Positions 55,150 to 64,000 of a stretch of 64,000 nucleotides of DNA are shown here, one piece after another. This DNA is from Shewanella sp. 10N.286.48.A6. GTDB lineage: Bacteria; Pseudomonadota; Gammaproteobacteria; Enterobacterales; Shewanellaceae. The notes under the pieces were generated by a model. It was not told where the DNA came from. It saw only the letters and a list, made by a program, of their open reading frames with translations, and did not search any database. Position 1 is the first letter of the stretch, and each line of letters begins with the position of its first letter. The stretch is taken from the NCBI RefSeq assembly GCF_002873135.1, contig NZ_MCVI01000003.1:1-64000 (forward strand), read 5' to 3'. The position numbers and the translations under genes are program-made.

Positions 55150-55457
55150 GGCTAAACAGCGGCTTATTTCAAATGATTTTGCACTTTTAACAAGCTAAAC
55201 CTCAAGGTTTAGCTTTTTATTTAGTTGCGCAAACCATAGCTATTTTATCCTTTGCTGCTGTCTATCAACTCAGTGCTTAGGTATCATTAGGCCAATTTCA
55301 TTGATGAAAATTTAAATAGCCAGTCAAGGCGAAAACTAAGCCTTTTTTAAGGCTAGATGCCACTTATTTGATGTGAGTTTTAGTTTACTGCAAAGCCTGC
55401 TCACCCCATAAGCACTATTTAAAACATCAGCCCCCTTATTTAATAAAAAGGTATTCC
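55150..55457. other. intergenic region before rdgB
   Basis: 308 bases with no gene. The terminator of the DUF4426 gene is at 55192-55219. The rest presumably holds the rdgB-hemW promoter, whose boxes I cannot assign. Confidence 0.6.
55192..55219 (+). terminator. intrinsic terminator after DUF4426 gene
   Basis: AAGCTAAACCT (55192-55202), loop CA, AGGTTTAGCTT (55205-55215), then a T-run. Confidence 0.88.
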
Positions 55458-56057
55458 ATGCAACAGATTGTTTTAGCAAGCGGTAACAAAGGTAAACTAA
55501 CAGAGTTTGATCAGATGCTAGCCCAATTTGATATTGAGGTTTTACCGCAAAACCAATTTAACGTTCCAGAAGTGGCTGAAACAGGCACCACCTTTATTGA
55601 AAATGCCATTATTAAAGCCCGCCACGCTGCAGAAATCACTGGTAAAGCCGCAATCGCAGATGATTCTGGTTTAGAAGTTGATGCCCTTCAAGGCGCACCG
55701 GGGATTTATTCAGCCCGTTACGGCGGCGAAGGCGCCAGCGAGCAAGACAATTACCTTAAATTACTTGCTGCATTAGCAAACAAAACACAGCGCAAAGCAC
55801 GCTTTCAGTGTGTATTGGTTTATATGCGCCATGCTAAAGACCCAACCCCAATAGTTTGCCAAGCGGCATGGGAAGGCACTATAGGATTGAGCCCTCAAGG
55901 TGAGCAAGGCCATGGCTACGACCCTATCTTTATTCCACAGGGGTTTGATATTTCGGCTGCCGAGCTTTCAAGTGAGCAAAAAAACCAGTTGAGCCACCGT
56001 GGGTTAGCACTTACTTTGCTTGTAGACGCTATGAAAGCCAAAGGGATTATTAAGTAA
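55458..56057 (+). CDS. rdgB: XTP/dITP pyrophosphatase (house-cleaning)
   Basis: 199 residues. VLASGNKGKLTEFDQML opens the Ham1/RdgB fold, ADDSGLEVDALQGAPGIYSA carries the catalytic acidic cluster, and GHGYDPIFIP and LSHRGLAL complete it. It hydrolyses non-canonical purine triphosphates to keep them out of DNA. It lies 5 bases before hemW, the standard operon. Confidence 0.96.
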   Translation: MQQIVLASGNKGKLTEFDQMLAQFDIEVLPQNQFNVPEVAETGTTFIENAIIKARHAAEITGKAAIADDSGLEVDALQGAPGIYSARYGGEGASEQDNYLKLLAALANKTQRKARFQCVLVYMRHAKDPTPIVCQAAWEGTIGLSPQGEQGHGYDPIFIPQGFDISAAELSSEQKNQLSHRGLALTLLVDAMKAKGIIK

Positions 56058-56062
56058 CTATC

Positions 56063-57214
56063 ATGCAATCAGCGAAATTATCTCTGCCACCACTGAGCTT
56101 ATATATCCATATCCCTTGGTGCGTTCAAAAGTGCCCATATTGTGATTTTAACTCCCATGGTCAGCATGGAGTATTACCGCAACAAGCTTATGTTGATGCA
56201 CTTTTAGCCGATCTCAATCACGACCTTCACTATGTACAAGGGCGAAAACTTCACAGCATTTTTATTGGTGGCGGCACGCCATCTTTATTTGAAGCCACCC
56301 AAATACAGCGCATTCTAGCCGGTGCTGAAGCCGCCATTGGTTTTGAAGATGATATTGAAATTACCATGGAAGCCAATCCGGGTACGTTAGAGCATGATGA
56401 CTTTGCCGCATATCGCGCTGCAGGGGTGATGCGCTTGTCCATTGGGGTGCAAAGTTTCTCAAAAGATAAACTCAACCTTCTTGGCCGTATCCATGATGAG
56501 GATGAAGCCGTTACCGCTGCTAATACAGCCCGTAATGCAGGTTACAACAGCTTTAACTTAGATTTAATGCACGGCTTACCGAATCAGTCATTTGATGAAG
56601 CCATGGCCGATATCGATACTGCTGCTGGGTTAATGCCACCGCATTTATCTTGGTATCAACTGACCATAGAGCCAAATACCTTATTTCACTCTAAACCGCC
56701 ACAATTGCCTGACGATGAAAACTTGTGGCATATCTATGAGCAAGGACAGAAGAAGCTGGCAGCACTTGGCTATGTGCAATATGAAATATCTGCTTATGCC
56801 AAAGACGGATTTCAGTGCAAACATAATCTCAATTATTGGCAATTTGGCGATTACTTGGGGATTGGCTGCGGCGCCCATGGCAAGATTACTCAACCTGAGC
56901 TCAATAAGATTATTCGCACCGTCAAAATTAAGCATCCGAAGGGTTATCTAGCAACGTCAGATTACACCAGTGAAACTACTGAAGTGCTAGCTGAAGATCG
57001 CGCCCTTGAATATTTAATGAATCGACTCAGGTTAATGACGCCTATCCCTAAAACTGAATTTGAACTGCGCACCGGCTTACCTGTGTCAGAGCTTGATGAA
57101 GGTATTGCTAAATCAATTAAAAGAGGCTTATTAACCGAAACTGAGACCCATTGGCAATTAACCGCCAAAGGCCATATGTTTGTTAATGATATTTTGTCGC
57201 AGTTTTTAGATTAG
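56063..57214 (+). CDS. hemW: HemW radical SAM heme chaperone
   Basis: 383 residues. The radical SAM motif is IPWCVQKCPYCDFN (CxxxCxxC plus the Phe and Asn of the HemW type), then IFIGGGTPSLF and the HemW-type region LSWYQLTIEPNTLF and CKHNLNYWQFGDYLGIG. HemW is related to coproporphyrinogen dehydrogenase but acts as a heme chaperone. It is co-transcribed with rdgB. Confidence 0.95.
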   Translation: MQSAKLSLPPLSLYIHIPWCVQKCPYCDFNSHGQHGVLPQQAYVDALLADLNHDLHYVQGRKLHSIFIGGGTPSLFEATQIQRILAGAEAAIGFEDDIEITMEANPGTLEHDDFAAYRAAGVMRLSIGVQSFSKDKLNLLGRIHDEDEAVTAANTARNAGYNSFNLDLMHGLPNQSFDEAMADIDTAAGLMPPHLSWYQLTIEPNTLFHSKPPQLPDDENLWHIYEQGQKKLAALGYVQYEISAYAKDGFQCKHNLNYWQFGDYLGIGCGAHGKITQPELNKIIRTVKIKHPKGYLATSDYTSETTEVLAEDRALEYLMNRLRLMTPIPKTEFELRTGLPVSELDEGIAKSIKRGLLTETETHWQLTAKGHMFVNDILSQFLD

Positions 57215-57244
57215 CTACTTTATAGCTAGCTGATTTATTAAAGT

Positions 57245-57319
57245 TATTACTAGCCTATATAACTAGTCTACTTATTACTGGCATATTTATTACTAGCCTA
57301 TTTATTACTAGCCTATATA
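57245..57319. repeat. degenerate short tandem repeats TATTACTAGCCTAT
   Basis: Four imperfect copies of about 15-17 bases, the last two nearly identical, lying just before the hemW terminator. No coding capacity. Confidence 0.7.
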
Positions 57320-57320
57320 A

Positions 57321-57372
57321 AAGCCTGATGGATTACCTTTATAAAACAAGGTTAATGCATTAGGCTTTTTTT
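57321..57372 (+). terminator. long intrinsic terminator after hemW
   Basis: AAGCCTGATG...CATTAGGCTT outer stem and ATTACCTT/AAGGTTAAT inner stem, followed by seven T. Confidence 0.8.
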
Positions 57373-57567
57373 GATTTCCTTTGCCCATTAAGCTTGGCGC
57401 TTTAAGCAAAGTGCCTGCAAGTCACTAAATAAATCATTTCGCATTTACCCTGTAAATTCAGCAACATTTAAGACACAATTGCTAACATTTCACGTTATAC
57501 ATTTATGCTTGTGTCATTTAGGATATCAATCGATCTCCTGTTCTATTACTTTGCTAACGGAAACCCT

Positions 57568-59457
57568 ATGCGACTAACAACAAAAACGACATTAATAGCC
57601 GTTGCTTTAACCAGCTTATTATCAAACGCCGCAATCGCCCACACTGCAGGGCACCAACCTTTAACCAATACAGTAGCCTCCACTAAAACAGCCACCACTG
57701 AGTCAGAAAAAGCCAATGAGCTGTTTGAAAGTATGTTCATGGAAAATGTAATGGCTAGCCCGATTTCCCAAACCTATTTACGCATCAAAACTGATTATGA
57801 CAAATGGGGTGATTTTAGTGATAAATCTGCTGACGAAGACTTAGCCAGAGCTAAAAAGCATTTAAAACAACTTGAAACTATTAATGTTGCTAAGTTAGAC
57901 AAGCAAACGGCACTTAGCTACAAATTAATGAAACAAGGCTTAGAGCAGCAAATCAGCGATGATAAATGGCGTTACCATAATTACCCTGTAAACCAGATGC
58001 GTGGTAGTCATTCGTTTATTGCTACCTTCCTTATCAATCAACATCAAGTTGAAAATGTCAGTGATGCACAGGCTTACATTAGCCGTTTAAACGGTGTAAA
58101 GCATGTAACTGAGCAAGTGATCGATGCATTAAAAATTCGCGCCGATAAAAATATTATCGCGCCAAAGTTTGTCTTCCCTTATGTGATTTCAGACAGCGAA
58201 AATATTATCAAGGGTGCACCTTTTACTGATACTGAAGTTAAAAGCACCCTATGGGGTGATATTAACCGTAAAATCGAGAAGCTCGATATTACCCAAGCTC
58301 AAAAAGATGAATTATTGGCGGCAGCTAAAACAGCCTTAATTAAAAGTGTAAAACCTGGGTATGACAATTTAATCAGCTATTTACATGAATTAGAAGCCAA
58401 AGCTGATAGCCGTGATGGGGTGTGGAAGTTACCTTTAGGCGAAGATTTTTATAATACTCGTCTAAATCGTATTACGACGACTGATATGAGCTCTGAAACA
58501 ATTCATCAGTTAGGTTTAGCAGAAGTTGAACGTATTCATAATGAAATGCGTGCGATCATGAAAAAAGTAAATTATACCGGCAACTTAGCCGAGTTTATGG
58601 CTTTCATGCGTGATGATGAACAATTTTATTACCCCAACACCGATGAAGGTAAAACTCGTTACATTACCGAAGCTAAAGACCTAATTGATAATATGGAGTC
58701 ACGCTTAGGTGAAGTGTTTAATATTAAACCTAAAGCCGGATTAATCGTTAAACCTGTTGAAGCCTTTCGCGAAAAGTCTGCTGGTAAAGCATTCTATGAT
58801 CAACCCGCACCCGATGGTTCACGCCCTGGTACTTACTACGCCAACTTGTATGACATGAAAGCAATGCCCACTTACCAAATGGAAGCCTTGGCTTATCATG
58901 AGGGGATCCCTGGGCATCACATGCAAATTGCCATTGCCCAAGAGCTGGAAGGTATTCCTAAATTTAGAAAATTCGGTGGCTATACTGCCTATATTGAAGG
59001 CTGGGGTCTTTATACTGAATACTTCCCTAAAGAAATGGGCTTGTATGCTGATCCCTACTCTGACTTTGGCCGCTTAGCGATGGAGCTATGGCGTGCTTGT
59101 CGTCTGGTTGTAGACACAGGGATCCACACTCAACAATGGACTCGTGAGCAAGGTATCCAATACTACGTAGACAACACCCCAAATGCTAAGTCTGATGCCA
59201 TTAAAATGGTAGAACGCCACGTGGTGATGCCTGGCCAAGCTACTGCCTATAAAGTCGGTATGATTAAAGTGTTAGAGCTACGTGAAAACGCCAAGCTTAA
59301 ATTAGGTGACAAGTTTGATATTCGTCAGTTCCATACCCTAGTACTGCAAAATGGCCCTGTACCATTAGATGTATTAGAAGCTGAAGTGGACAATTGGATT
59401 AATCAAACCAATAAACCTGAGCTATTAAGCCAATCGGCAGACTCAAATCGCGGTTAA
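57568..59457 (+). CDS. DUF885 family secreted metallopeptidase-like protein
   Basis: 629 residues from the ATG at 57568; an ORF start 63 bases earlier would place foreign residues before a good signal peptide (LTTKTTLIAVALTSLLSNAAIA). The DUF885 domain fills the rest. HEGIPGHH (444-451) holds the zinc-binding HExxxH-type cluster, with MEALAY before it and YIEGWGLYTEYFP after it supplying a further Glu. Family members are thought to be periplasmic carboxypeptidase-like enzymes. It stands alone between two terminators. Confidence 0.87.
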   Translation: MRLTTKTTLIAVALTSLLSNAAIAHTAGHQPLTNTVASTKTATTESEKANELFESMFMENVMASPISQTYLRIKTDYDKWGDFSDKSADEDLARAKKHLKQLETINVAKLDKQTALSYKLMKQGLEQQISDDKWRYHNYPVNQMRGSHSFIATFLINQHQVENVSDAQAYISRLNGVKHVTEQVIDALKIRADKNIIAPKFVFPYVISDSENIIKGAPFTDTEVKSTLWGDINRKIEKLDITQAQKDELLAAAKTALIKSVKPGYDNLISYLHELEAKADSRDGVWKLPLGEDFYNTRLNRITTTDMSSETIHQLGLAEVERIHNEMRAIMKKVNYTGNLAEFMAFMRDDEQFYYPNTDEGKTRYITEAKDLIDNMESRLGEVFNIKPKAGLIVKPVEAFREKSAGKAFYDQPAPDGSRPGTYYANLYDMKAMPTYQMEALAYHEGIPGHHMQIAIAQELEGIPKFRKFGGYTAYIEGWGLYTEYFPKEMGLYADPYSDFGRLAMELWRACRLVVDTGIHTQQWTREQGIQYYVDNTPNAKSDAIKMVERHVVMPGQATAYKVGMIKVLELRENAKLKLGDKFDIRQFHTLVLQNGPVPLDVLEAEVDNWINQTNKPELLSQSADSNRG

Positions 59458-59480
59458 TCAACCAATCGATTAAGTTATCT

Positions 59481-59508
59481 AAGGCCACTTTTTAGTGGCC
59501 TTCTTTTT
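59481..59508 (+). terminator. intrinsic terminator after DUF885 gene
   Basis: AAGGCCACT (59481-59489), loop TTTT, AGTGGCCTT (59494-59502), then CTTTTT. Confidence 0.9.
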
Positions 59509-59689
59509 GGCTCGTACTAAAGCCTAAGTAATGAAATCTAAGTAATGAGCGCCACTCTATAAATTACCAAGGCAATAACGAGTGCATTAACAAATGCTAT
59601 ACCCGACAAATATATTCAATTGGCAGCTTAAAAGAGAACAAAAGTACAAAGGCGAGAGAGTAAACAAATTAAGCGGATATTATAGGGCA

Positions 59690-59720
59690 GAAAAAAATAA
59701 CCCCAGCACAATGTCTGGGG
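59690..59720 (-). terminator. minus-strand terminator of an unannotated short transcript
   Basis: On the minus strand CCCCAG, 8-base loop, CTGGGG is followed by TTATTTTTTTC. It ends a transcript running leftward, but the LysR gene already has its own terminator at 60014-60043, so a separate transcription unit lies between. Confidence 0.8.
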
Positions 59721-59748
59721 TAAACCAATTAAAACTAGGATGATGGTT

Positions 59749-59844
59749 TCAAAGCCGGCATTGTTCTGATTTTAAAACCTCTGCCAGCAGTGATTCAAAA
59801 CTTGCGAAGTTGCTGATTTGCACAAAAAGCTGAAAAGGGGTCAT
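59749..59844 (-). CDS. possible 31-residue small protein
   Basis: The frame reads MTPFQLFVQISNFASFESLL and then AEVLKSEQCRL, hydrophobic-amphipathic. It ends 28 bases before a strong minus-strand terminator, as expected for a short one-gene transcript. The ribosome site (TTGAGA) is weak and too near the ATG. It might instead be part of a non-coding small RNA. I do not recognise the sequence. Confidence 0.35.
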   Translation of the reverse strand: MTPFQLFVQISNFASFESLLAEVLKSEQCRL

Positions 59845-60013
59845 TTCTCAACAAGATGCGTGACTCAAATCATTCCGAATCAACTGAAATCTATTGTATT
59901 GATTTAAGAACAGAGTTCAAGTAGCTTTTTACACTCCATTAATAACTCAGCACAGAAACAACCTGAGCGTTTTTCAGCCACAAGACAATCAAGTTATTGT
60001 TTTTATTATGCAA

Positions 60014-60043
60014 ATAAAAAAGCCGCAACTTAAGTTGCGACTT
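60014..60043 (-). terminator. intrinsic terminator of the LysR gene
   Basis: Perfect palindrome CGCAACTTAAGTTGCG (60024-60039) with flanking AGC/ACT; on the minus strand a TTTTTT run follows. Confidence 0.85.
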
Positions 60044-60105
60044 TGTTTTAAAATTCGAACAATGTTTCCAGTTTTAGTTACTGACTTAGAAACCCCATTG
60101 AATGG

Positions 60106-61047
60106 CTATTTACGTAATTTGTATAAATGATCGAACTTACCATCCCAATAAGGTGTAGTACCAATATGGCCTTTAATAAATTCAATAAATGCACTTACTT
60201 TAGGGGCAAGGTGCTTACGTCTTGGGTAAACAGCCTGTAGCGGTAAGTTGTTGGTCAATTGCCAATCAGGTAATAACGGCACTAATGTACCTTGTTCGAT
60301 TTCATCTTCAAGTAAATAACTTGCTAGGTAGGCAATACCTAAACCGCTAACCGCGGCCGATTTTAATGCTGGTGCATTATCAACCCGGAAGTTACCAGAA
60401 ACACCAATTTCACAGTAATCATCAGCTTTCTTAAACTGCCACATGCTGTGCTCATGCCACTCACCTTGGTAGACTAGACAGTTATGATCAACAAGTTGTT
60501 CAGGTCGAGAAATATTGCCATGTTGGGCAATATATTCTGGCGATGCCACTAATAAGAACTGACACTTCATTAATGGTCTTGCAACCATACCTAATGGTAG
60601 CTGCTCAGACATAGTCAAAAGTAAATCTAAACCTTCACTAACCACATCGACTTTATGATCCAGTAAGCTAACTTGTAGCTCAAGCTCTGGATGTCGTGCC
60701 ATAAACTCAGGTAATGCAGGAATAATATGCATGGTACCAAAAGACTGAGAAATACCGACTTTAAGTACACCACGGGTGGCATCATTTAGATTATGCACAC
60801 TAGCAACGGCCTGCTCTGCATCACGTAATAACTCCTCACCTTGTATGTAAAGCAAGTTACCCGCTTCAGTTAAACTTAAACTACGTGTAGTACGTTGGAT
60901 GAGTTGAACCCCAAGTTTATGTTCAAGATCAGCAACCTGAGTACTTACTTTGGACTTAGATATACTCAACCTTCTGGCAGCGGCACTGAAGCTCCCGGCT
61001 CTAGCAACATGAGTAAAAATAGCAATAGGTTCTAATAGTTCTAACAT
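60106..61047 (-). CDS. LysR-type transcriptional regulator
   Basis: 313 residues. The winged helix-turn-helix is at about 6-62 (FTHVARAGSFSAAARRLSIS, then KSKVSTQVADLEHKLGVQLI), followed by the two-lobed effector-binding domain. The sequence is nearest the CrgA/AaeR-like branch that ends in a helix of the HLAPKVSAFIEFIKGH type. The target is unknown; LysR regulators usually control a divergent gene, but none lies upstream here before yggN, which is on the same strand. It probably autoregulates. Confidence 0.9.
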   Translation of the reverse strand: MLELLEPIAIFTHVARAGSFSAAARRLSISKSKVSTQVADLEHKLGVQLIQRTTRSLSLTEAGNLLYIQGEELLRDAEQAVASVHNLNDATRGVLKVGISQSFGTMHIIPALPEFMARHPELELQVSLLDHKVDVVSEGLDLLLTMSEQLPLGMVARPLMKCQFLLVASPEYIAQHGNISRPEQLVDHNCLVYQGEWHEHSMWQFKKADDYCEIGVSGNFRVDNAPALKSAAVSGLGIAYLASYLLEDEIEQGTLVPLLPDWQLTNNLPLQAVYPRRKHLAPKVSAFIEFIKGHIGTTPYWDGKFDHLYKLRK

Positions 61048-61285
61048 TGGAGTCGCCTTAAGCTGTTTACGACATTAAAAATATTTTTTGAGTTCCAAGT
61101 AATGTCGCTTATTACAGACAATGCTGCATAAACGCCACCTACTTTATATGGTTCTTTAAACGTTGCGCCACTCACCCAAAAAGAAATTAAATTTCGATAG
61201 TCCATTATCATGAATAGCCAACCAAAACTAAAACAACAAGTTAATTGGTTAACGCCATACAGTTTTATAGTTTTAGGAGTATACC

Positions 61286-61328
61286 AAAAATTGTATAAAT
61301 GGCTCTATATTTATAATATACAATTTTT
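61286..61328. promoter_or_regulatory. AT-rich inverted repeat upstream of LysR gene
   Basis: AAAAATTGTATA (61286-61297) and its exact reverse complement TATACAATTTTT (61317-61328), 19 bases apart, lie about 240-280 bases before the LysR start. A remote operator or a simple AT hairpin are both possible. Confidence 0.4.
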
Positions 61329-61515
61329 TTATCAGAACAAATCTACGATAAACTGTAATATTAATGACTTTTTCTCAACTTGAACGGTGGCAATTAGACA
61401 AAAAACGACTAGCTCGGCTAGCATATCTCGCTACAAAGTAGCGCAAATAACAGATAGTTAACTAGAGCTTGATTGGCGGGTGAAGTTTTTGATTGGTAAT
61501 TTAAGCAGGAATGGT

Positions 61516-61548
61516 TTAACCAAAAAGCCCCTGCACAAGGTACAGGGG
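61516..61548 (-). terminator. intrinsic terminator after yggN
   Basis: CCCCTG/CAGGGG stem with a 9-base loop; on the minus strand the stem is followed by CTTTTTGG. Confidence 0.75.
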
Positions 61549-61593
61549 AAGGTCAGGTGCATTTTGACAATGCTAGAACTTACAAGGTTACCG

Positions 61594-62403
61594 CTACTCA
61601 GTATCTGATAATGTCGCTAATTCATAAGAAGATAGCTGTGGGATGGATTGACGTAATTCACTTTCAAGCACCATTAACTGCTCAAAGTTACCGCAGACTT
61701 TTTTGGCTTTAGCTTCTATGGCCTCTGATTGCTCAGAAATCTGCAATTCAACATCTTCACCGATTCTTTCCATTTTGCTTGAAAAGGCAGTCATTTTTTC
61801 ATCAAAGCTTCCGCCTTCTGAAGACATCATTTCAGCCCCTAGCGCCATCATAAAACTGCCCATGGAGTTTTTAATCATTTGCTCCATTTCTTGTTCAAAC
61901 TCTTCATTAAATGCTTCTTCTAACGAAGACTCTGTCGCGCCAAGATAAAACTTATCCCCTTGTTGATATGCTGCTTGGTCAACACGGCTTTGAATTCCAG
62001 CTAAAAGCTCATCCAATTTAGCCGCGGTGGCATCGCCAAAAATAGGGGTTAATGCCATGCTCACTGCATCTGTTGCCAAAATAACAGCATCATCAACTAA
62101 ATCAATTACCTCTGGGATCTGTTTAGATACTTGCTCCGAATAATCAGCTAACAAAGCTGCTTGCTTATCATTTAGTGCAACTTGGTTGCCATCAATATAT
62201 AACTTTCCAAGTTCGACTCGGTAAACCTCAGCGCCTTTTTCGCTAAAGGATAATTTTTGTGGCTCAACGGTAACATCATAGTTTAAGGTCACGTTGCATT
62301 GATTATCTTCAAGGGACATTTTGGCCACCGCAGGCGTCATAGCCGCTGCGGTAAAAATCAAACCAGTTAGTGCAATACTTTTAAATAAACCTTGGGTATT
62401 CAT
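61594..62403 (-). CDS. yggN: YggN family secreted protein (DUF2884)
   Basis: 269 residues with a signal peptide ending VAK/MTPAVA (about 1-27). The first third is a beta domain (CNVTLNYDVTVEPQKLSF and YRVELGKLYIDGNQVAL); the rest is helical and acidic (EEAFNEEFEQEMEQMI). It is a periplasmic family with unknown role, usually found near glsA and yggL as here. Confidence 0.88.
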   Translation of the reverse strand: MNTQGLFKSIALTGLIFTAAAMTPAVAKMSLEDNQCNVTLNYDVTVEPQKLSFSEKGAEVYRVELGKLYIDGNQVALNDKQAALLADYSEQVSKQIPEVIDLVDDAVILATDAVSMALTPIFGDATAAKLDELLAGIQSRVDQAAYQQGDKFYLGATESSLEEAFNEEFEQEMEQMIKNSMGSFMMALGAEMMSSEGGSFDEKMTAFSSKMERIGEDVELQISEQSEAIEAKAKKVCGNFEQLMVLESELRQSIPQLSSYELATLSDTE

Positions 62404-62801
62404 TAGCTCTATCCTTGCTGTTAATCGTTATGTAGATAATCAATGGGGCGAGTGGCTAAACTGCTCACTAAGCTACTGCCAACGTTTTGATATCTAGTTT
62501 CAATGTTAATTAGACTGATACCAAGTTATTGCACAGGCTGTGCCAAAAACATAAATAAGCTTTTTATCAATAACTTAAAGCAGATAATAACTAATAGGTT
62601 TAGCTTTTAGATTTGGATTTATATTAACTATGTGTGAAATAAGCCAAATGTTGGTAATTTTCATCATCGCTATTATATGGGTAGATTTAAGAATAGATGA
62701 TTTTCAACAATCGTGGTGAGAATACGGATATGACAATAGATGACTTCAAGCTTAACATTTGAAAATGGGCATAAAAAACTTGCCCAGCAACATAACCGAG
62801 T
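62404..62801. other. gap between yggN and glsA
   Basis: 398 bases without a gene. It should hold the yggN promoter and the end of the glsA transcript; the only candidate hairpin (TGGGCA/TGCCCA near 62764-62785) has its T-run inside the loop, so I do not call a terminator. Confidence 0.5.
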
Positions 62802-63716
62802 TTAAAAAATTGAGCGACCTAATGATTGTGATAAATGCTCAAGCATGCGAGTGCCTGCCAGTGAGTTGCCATTTTGATCAAGTTCAGGCGACCATACGCA
62901 AATAGACATGTCCCCAGGGATCACCGCAATAATGCCGCCGCCAACACCACTTTTACCTGGCATACCAACCCGATAAGCAAACTCACCTGCGCCATCATAT
63001 AAACCTGAGGTAGCAAGCAGTGCATTTAGCTGTCTGGTTTGTACTGGGGTAACGATTTGATCCCCTGCTAGGCTTTTACCGCGATTGGCTAGATAAAACA
63101 TCGCTTTTGATAAGTCAGCGCAATTCATTTTTAATGAGCAGTAATGAAAATAGCTCTTTAATACTGTATCAACATCGCCGTTAAAATTACCAAATGACTT
63201 CATTAAATAGGCAATAGAGGCATTACGGGCACTAAACTGAAATTCTGAATTAGCCACCACTTTATCAAAAAGTATGTGAGGGTTTTCGCTCAGGTTTCTA
63301 ACCACTTCAAGCAAGTGATGCTTTGGTGCACCAAGGCGCGCTTGAATTAAATCTGCTATCACTAATGCACCAGCATTAATAAATGGATTTCTTGGAATGC
63401 CTCGTTCAAGCTCAACTTGAACCAATGAGTTAAACGACTGACCTGAAGGCTCTTTACCTACCCTGCTCCAAAGTTCATCTTCGGAGTACAAACTTAGCGC
63501 TAAAGTAAGGCTGAATACTTTGGAGATAGATTGAATGGAAAACGGCTCAAGATAATCCCCAGCGCCAATGGTGTGACCATCTGCGCCAGTGACTGCTATT
63601 GCTATTTTGTTTGGATCTACGTCAGCCAATGCAGGAATATAATCTGCGACTTTCCCTAAACCAATAAGTGGCCGAACCTTGTCGACCACTTCATCAAGCA
63701 ATATTTGCTCAGGCAT
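62802..63716 (-). CDS. glsA: glutaminase
   Basis: 304 residues, usual length. It hydrolyses glutamine to glutamate and ammonia. The serine-lysine pair is in SISK (63-66), followed by [15 protein letters not shown], a conserved substrate-binding region, and [17 protein letters not shown] near the C-terminus. It is a beta-lactamase-fold enzyme. It starts 8 bases after the yggL stop. Confidence 0.96.
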   Translation of the reverse strand: MPEQILLDEVVDKVRPLIGLGKVADYIPALADVDPNKIAIAVTGADGHTIGAGDYLEPFSIQSISKVFSLTLALSLYSEDELWSRVGKEPSGQSFNSLVQVELERGIPRNPFINAGALVIADLIQARLGAPKHHLLEVVRNLSENPHILFDKVVANSEFQFSARNASIAYLMKSFGNFNGDVDTVLKSYFHYCSLKMNCADLSKAMFYLANRGKSLAGDQIVTPVQTRQLNALLATSGLYDGAGEFAYRVGMPGKSGVGGGIIAVIPGDMSICVWSPELDQNGNSLAGTRMLEHLSQSLGRSIF

Positions 63717-63724
63717 TAGCTATA

Positions 63725-64000
63725 TTAGCCCCACCAGATGTCGTACAGTGCACTAACTTCAAGTTGTGGCACTTTTTTCGCTTCCCAGAAGGCTTTAACA
63801 GCAGCAACATCTTCTTCGGTACATTTACCGATCTCTTGTGTTGCAATAATGCCTTCCCACATTTTATGACCGCCGCCATGGAAACCTAGCTTACGAGGTT
63901 CAATGACTTGTTCAATGAACTCATCAACAGCTTTATCAATATCTGCTTCAGAAATTGACTCATCAAAAGTCCAGTTGATATCAAAACCAAATTCTTGGAA
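63725..64000 (-). CDS. yggL: YggL (DUF469) 50S-ribosome-binding protein, C-terminal 91 residues
   Basis: The gene starts beyond the window. The visible part reads FQEFGFDINWTFDESISEAD at its beginning, has FHGGGHKMWEGI in the middle, and ends EVSALYDIWWG. This is the conserved end of the YggL family, which is associated with the 50S ribosomal subunit. Full-length members have roughly 105-115 residues, so only a short N-terminus is missing. It is upstream of glsA in the same orientation. Confidence 0.9.
   Translation of the reverse strand, partial: FQEFGFDINWTFDESISEADIDKAVDEFIEQVIEPRKLGFHGGGHKMWEGIIATQEIGKCTEEDVAAVKAFWEAKKVPQLEVSALYDIWWG

Larger units (their letters stand above)
59458..60105. 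other. 648-base region with three terminators and a possible small gene
   Basis: It contains the DUF885 gene terminator (59481-59508), a minus-strand terminator (59690-59720) preceded by a 31-codon frame (59749-59844), and the LysR gene terminator (60014-60043). A minus-strand terminator with no annotated gene in front of it implies a short transcript that starts somewhere in 59850-60000. Confidence 0.55.
61048..61593. other. 546-base region upstream of the LysR gene
   Basis: No gene is evident. It includes the long AT-rich inverted repeat at 61286-61328 and the yggN terminator at 61516-61548. The LysR gene's promoter is expected in 61050-61250. Confidence 0.55.

Overview
The window looks like a chromosomal segment of a Shewanella-type marine gammaproteobacterium. 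This rests on the conserved neighbourhoods pilU-pilT / yggS-proC-yggT-yggU-rdgB-hemW, yqgE-ruvX-hemH and yggN-glsA-yggL, and on the proteins' character. I could run no searches, so all family names come from motifs and recall.

Region 1 (1-16.9 kb) is an accessory island. It carries an AAA ATPase with a nuclease-like tail, preceded by a large palindromic operator. A tight four-gene minus-strand operon follows: a MotA-like coiled-coil stator (ZorA), a MotB/OmpA-like partner (ZorB), an EH-signature protein (ZorC) and an extra 111-residue protein. This resembles type I Zorya anti-phage defence, but no zorD lies in cis. Next come insertion sequence remnants, an orphan DUF2384 antitoxin-like gene, and a module of a ParB-like protein, two tyrosine-recombinase-fold proteins (one without a nucleophilic tyrosine) and an unknown 415-residue protein. 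A phage-type integrase beside galU closes the island.

Region 2 (16.9-43.7 kb) is one long minus-strand surface-polysaccharide locus. It begins with rfaH and a leader holding a perfect ops element plus a second partial one, followed by an OPX/SLBB exporter and Wzz. A complete PAPS-making set comes next (cysD, SLC13 transporter, cysC, DHH phosphoesterase, cysN), then a Wzx flippase, a sulfotransferase, glycosyltransferases, an acyltransferase, a probable Wzy, Ugd, a UDP-sugar epimerase, two WecA-type initiating transferases and galU. The whole suggests a sulfated, uronic-acid-containing, Wzx/Wzy-dependent polysaccharide. The middle is AT-rich and scarred: a broken second flippase joined to an IS256 fragment, and nine tandem 8-bp repeats at a glycosyltransferase boundary.

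Region 3 (43.9-64 kb) is mostly conserved core genome: a DUF4136 lipoprotein, a YciH/SUI1 factor, yqgE, ruvX, hemH, a periplasmic glutathione-peroxidase-like protein, an outer membrane porin, the type IV pilus retraction ATPases pilU and pilT, yggS, proC, yggT, yggU, a DUF4426 protein, rdgB, hemW, a DUF885 peptidase-like protein, a possible 31-codon small gene, a LysR regulator, yggN, glsA and the end of yggL. Clear intrinsic terminators separate many of these units.
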